Shown piece by piece: positions 62,225-64,000 of a stretch of DNA of 64,000 nucleotides. The position numbers and the translations under genes are program-made. Location of the stretch: NCBI RefSeq assembly GCF_900168065.1, contig NZ_FUZZ01000002.1, positions 558,001 to 622,000 on the forward strand, in the 5' to 3' direction. Source of the DNA: Chitinophaga ginsengisegetis (lineage in GTDB: Bacteria; Bacteroidota; Bacteroidia; Chitinophagales; Chitinophagaceae). Numbering within the stretch: position 1 is the first letter of the stretch; the number at the start of each line of letters is the position of its first letter. The notes beneath the pieces were generated by a model, which was given only the letters and a program-made list of their open reading frames with translations, did not search any database and was not told the DNA's origin.

Positions 62225-62584
62225 TTAGTTGAATATACCCTGGAACTTCATAAATGTTTTATCGTCGCGCTTCAGTGTAGCATTCACTTTCCATCCTCCT
62301 TCCTCTTCTTTGTAGGTCAGCGTAACATCCACCAGTGGCTGTTTTACCGGGTCTATCATGTTCAGGAATTTCATCTGGTTTGCTTTTTTCAGCATCACCT
62401 TTCTGTCCAGCGCACTTTCCAGCACTTCCGTAATGGTTTGCATCATGCATACACCCGGTACTACAGGCTGTTCCGGGAAATGACCCTGAAATATGGGATG
62501 TGCCGCATTCAGTTCGATGGTGGTAGCCACCTGTCCGGGTTCCTGGGATTGCGCTGTAACGGTATAAAAATTTCCTGCTAACAT
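62225..62584 (-). CDS. Hotdog-fold 3-hydroxyacyl-ACP dehydratase-like protein
   Basis: The 119-residue protein is a short FabZ/ApeP-like hotdog: AHPIFQGHFPEQPVVPGVCMMQTI contains the His in GHFP and the PGV-helix pattern of FabZ (H-x3-F-P-x5-P-G-V). It lacks the usual length of FabZ (about 140). In pigment operons such proteins remove water during polyene chain growth. It ends at 62225, directly abutting the GTG start of the glycosyltransferase. Confidence 0.85.
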   Translation of the reverse strand: MLAGNFYTVTAQSQEPGQVATTIELNAAHPIFQGHFPEQPVVPGVCMMQTITEVLESALDRKVMLKKANQMKFLNMIDPVKQPLVDVTLTYKEEEGGWKVNATLKRDDKTFMKFQGIFN

Positions 62585-62619
62585 TGGACTGTGTGATTAT
62601 ATAATTAAAGGTGACGTTT

Positions 62620-63243
62620 TTACTTTTCTACTTTCTGCAATGAAATATTGAATTTGAAATGCTCATGACGGATGTTGATTGTATCCGGCACGCCGTTGTT
62701 ATAATGCTGCATCCATACGGTGACAGCCGGTTTGCGGCGCGACGACTTTTCTATCCGCACCAGTTTCGTACAGGCGGTATCCGTGACATAATAGTTGTTA
62801 CCTTTTTCCGTAGGCACTACTATATAACGGTAATGGCTATCCGCAGCCATATGCGCTGCCTGCAGACCGGGCCGCAGCAGCACCAATGCAAAATCCTGCT
62901 GTAACGTTTTCACCACTGCCTTCTTGTCCATTTTGGCCATCAGGTAGTGTTTGGTGAAATTCCCCTGCTTATCAAATTCAAAATCAAAGAACTTAAATCC
63001 CATCTCGTTGGCAAATACCACGCGGATACTGCTATCCGGCATCTGCTTGAAAAACAGGAGTCCGCTCAGGTGATGCTTCAGGATGTCTACCTGCGTGCTA
63101 TATAGCGTAGACGTGAACTGCGGGCTGAACTGCCTGATACAATTTACATTGCCGCTCACAGGCTGTAATCCTTTGTACACCGACCGGCAACCTGCCATCA
63201 GCATCACTATTCCCAACAAACTACTTAGCAGAAAATACCGCAT
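62620..63243 (-). CDS. Outer membrane lipoprotein, LolB/ApeM-like context
   Basis: The 207-residue protein has a lipobox LMAGC (Cys19). The rest is beta-rich (CIRQFSPQFTSTLYSTQVDILKHHLSGLLFFKQMPDSSIRVVFANEMGFKFFDFEF), a pattern like half-open barrels of the LolA/LolB fold. It overlaps the end of the LolA gene by 23 bases, and a lipoprotein beside LolA recurs in aryl polyene clusters (DUF3261 in enterobacteria). It may receive the pigment or a lipoprotein at the outer membrane. I do not claim the Pfam family. Confidence 0.75.
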   Translation of the reverse strand: MRYFLLSSLLGIVMLMAGCRSVYKGLQPVSGNVNCIRQFSPQFTSTLYSTQVDILKHHLSGLLFFKQMPDSSIRVVFANEMGFKFFDFEFDKQGNFTKHYLMAKMDKKAVVKTLQQDFALVLLRPGLQAAHMAADSHYRYIVVPTEKGNNYYVTDTACTKLVRIEKSSRRKPAVTVWMQHYNNGVPDTINIRHEHFKFNISLQKVEK

Positions 63244-63853
63244 CCGGGATATTTGTGTTCAATTGTTTATGTAAAAAACTGATGGTGGTATCATCGCCTG
63301 ATAATTCCGCCATCGTAATTTTTGATACAGAATAGTCCTGTTTATCAACCAGCAGCACAATAGTTTGAAAATATTCTTTCATTACCTTGTTTACCGGCGT
63401 AAGCTCCAGGCGGTAATACTGGGCATTTTCAGCGGCTTTGGTAGAAAAATCAGCGTTATCCAGCACGGTTCCTCGTACACAATCCACCGTAATTTTATTG
63501 ATCTGTTCAAACAGTTTATTATTCTTCCCCGACACTTTATTCTCTTTCTGCGCGTCCTTGATACGGATATCTTTCCCGTTAATCACCAGCAGGTAATAAG
63601 AAGGCTGGAGGTATTCCATTCTTACTTTATTATCTTTCTTAAACCAGAATTTCCCTTTAGACACAATTTTATCAGACAACATGCTCAGGTTCTTTTCCTG
63701 TACAAAATCGCACTGAATGCTTTGCGTACTCTGAGCGGCCTTTGCAAACTGCTGCTTCAGCGGCGCCATATCTCCTACCGGCTTAAATCCGGACTGGGCC
63801 TGTATTTGCAGGCTCACTACACAACCAATCAATATTAACAGCCATTTACACAT
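63221..63853 (-). CDS. LolA-like periplasmic lipoprotein carrier of the pigment operon
   Basis: The 210-residue protein has a signal peptide (WLLILIGCVVSLQIQA) and the LolA pattern: QSTQSIQCDFVQEKNLSMLSDKIVSKGKFWFKKDNKVRMEYLQPSYYLLVINGKDI, then FQTIVLLVDKQDYSVSKITMAELSGDDTTISF. LolA-fold proteins ferry lipoproteins or amphiphiles through the periplasm; in aryl polyene clusters one copy is dedicated to the pigment lipid. It overlaps the end of the upstream deacetylase gene by 8 bases. Confidence 0.88.
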   Translation of the reverse strand: MCKWLLILIGCVVSLQIQAQSGFKPVGDMAPLKQQFAKAAQSTQSIQCDFVQEKNLSMLSDKIVSKGKFWFKKDNKVRMEYLQPSYYLLVINGKDIRIKDAQKENKVSGKNNKLFEQINKITVDCVRGTVLDNADFSTKAAENAQYYRLELTPVNKVMKEYFQTIVLLVDKQDYSVSKITMAELSGDDTTISFLHKQLNTNIPDAVFSAK

Positions 63854-64000
63854 ATGCTCTAACGTTTAACATTTTATCAATTCTTTCCAGGCGGTATCCC
63901 TTTTCACGGATCGCATGGATCAGCTGTGGCAGTATATCTGCGGTTATCTTACAGGTATCATGCAGTAAAATAACGGCCCCTGGTTTCAGCTGCTGCATAA
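63846..64000 (-). CDS. Polysaccharide deacetylase (NodB-type), C-terminal end only
   Basis: Fifty complete codons plus the stop are visible; the rest lies past the window end. The residues LKPGAVILLHDTCKITADIL followed by a helix and KGYRLERIDKML match the last conserved strand and motif (LLHD) of NodB-family deacetylases. Such genes occur in flexirubin-type clusters. It overlaps LolA by 8 bases and is the most upstream operon gene seen here. Confidence 0.82.
   Translation of the reverse strand, partial: MQQLKPGAVILLHDTCKITADILPQLIHAIREKGYRLERIDKMLNVRAYV

Noticed and set aside
1..64000. tRNA, rRNA, IS elements or prophage
   Set aside because: No cloverleaf-type sequence, transposase, integrase or phage structural gene was seen; small structured tRNAs could be missed by eye.

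Overview
The window looks like a chromosomal stretch from a member of the Bacteroidota, most likely a Chitinophagaceae such as Chitinophaga. The evidence is three SusC/SusD pairs, a FecI/FecR system, a type IX secretion (gliding-type) C-terminal domain, an AP-endo-style aryl polyene/flexirubin operon, and promoter boxes of the Bacteroidota form TAnnTTTG rather than TATAAT. No rRNA, tRNA, IS element, prophage or CRISPR array was seen.

Layout. 1-729: end of a zinc alcohol dehydrogenase. 815-8820: branched-chain amino acid genes on the minus strand, ilvD-ilvB-ilvN-ilvC-ilvA, plus ilvE, which has its own promoter, a 38-codon Val/Ile-rich leader peptide and an intrinsic terminator (a textbook attenuator). 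8970-11040: sugar kinase plus nucleotidyltransferase pair. 11172-18935: fucosidase, PLP enzyme, lipB, rluD, a T9SS-exported repeat protein and two secreted proteins of unknown function. 19068-21365: ECF sigma factor with two RskA-type membrane proteins. 21437-26626: housekeeping genes def, ruvX, ubiA-like, SpoU methyltransferase and mutS. 26704-33488: a SusC/SusD pair with a LacI-family regulator and a palindromic LacI-type operator. 33803-46753: AraC regulator, ECF sigma, FecR, then two tandem paralogous SusC/SusD pairs. 47003-51372: esterase, M1 peptidase, HupE/UreJ-like and DUF6702-like proteins. 51405-52349: a small AT-rich accessory module (50-aa protein, DUF6169-like protein, truncated HigA-like protein). 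52285-64000: one tightly overlapping minus-strand operon for flexirubin-type aryl polyene pigment synthesis and export; it continues past the window end.

How the genes work together. IlvA supplies 2-oxobutanoate; IlvBN, IlvC, IlvD and IlvE complete isoleucine and valine synthesis, with ilvE output set by Ile/Val-tRNA charging through the leader peptide. The pigment operon holds an aryl-acid ligase, ACP synthase, hotdog dehydratase, CrtI-like oxidoreductase, C45-type acyltransferase, glycosyltransferase, a transporter/acyltransferase/methyltransferase fusion, LolA and a lipoprotein: the tailoring and envelope-export half of such a cluster. The SusC/D loci have no glycoside hydrolase beside them, so their substrate is unclear.

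The most interesting non-coding signals are the ilvE attenuator, a 178-bp near-perfect hairpin at 46820-46997, an 18-bp long-range inverted repeat between ilvC and ilvA, five helically phased 11-bp repeats near the lacI gene, and a dispersed 9-bp periodic GATTAnnCT repeat found in three intergenic regions. The small module at 51405-52349 is the best candidate for an undescribed system.
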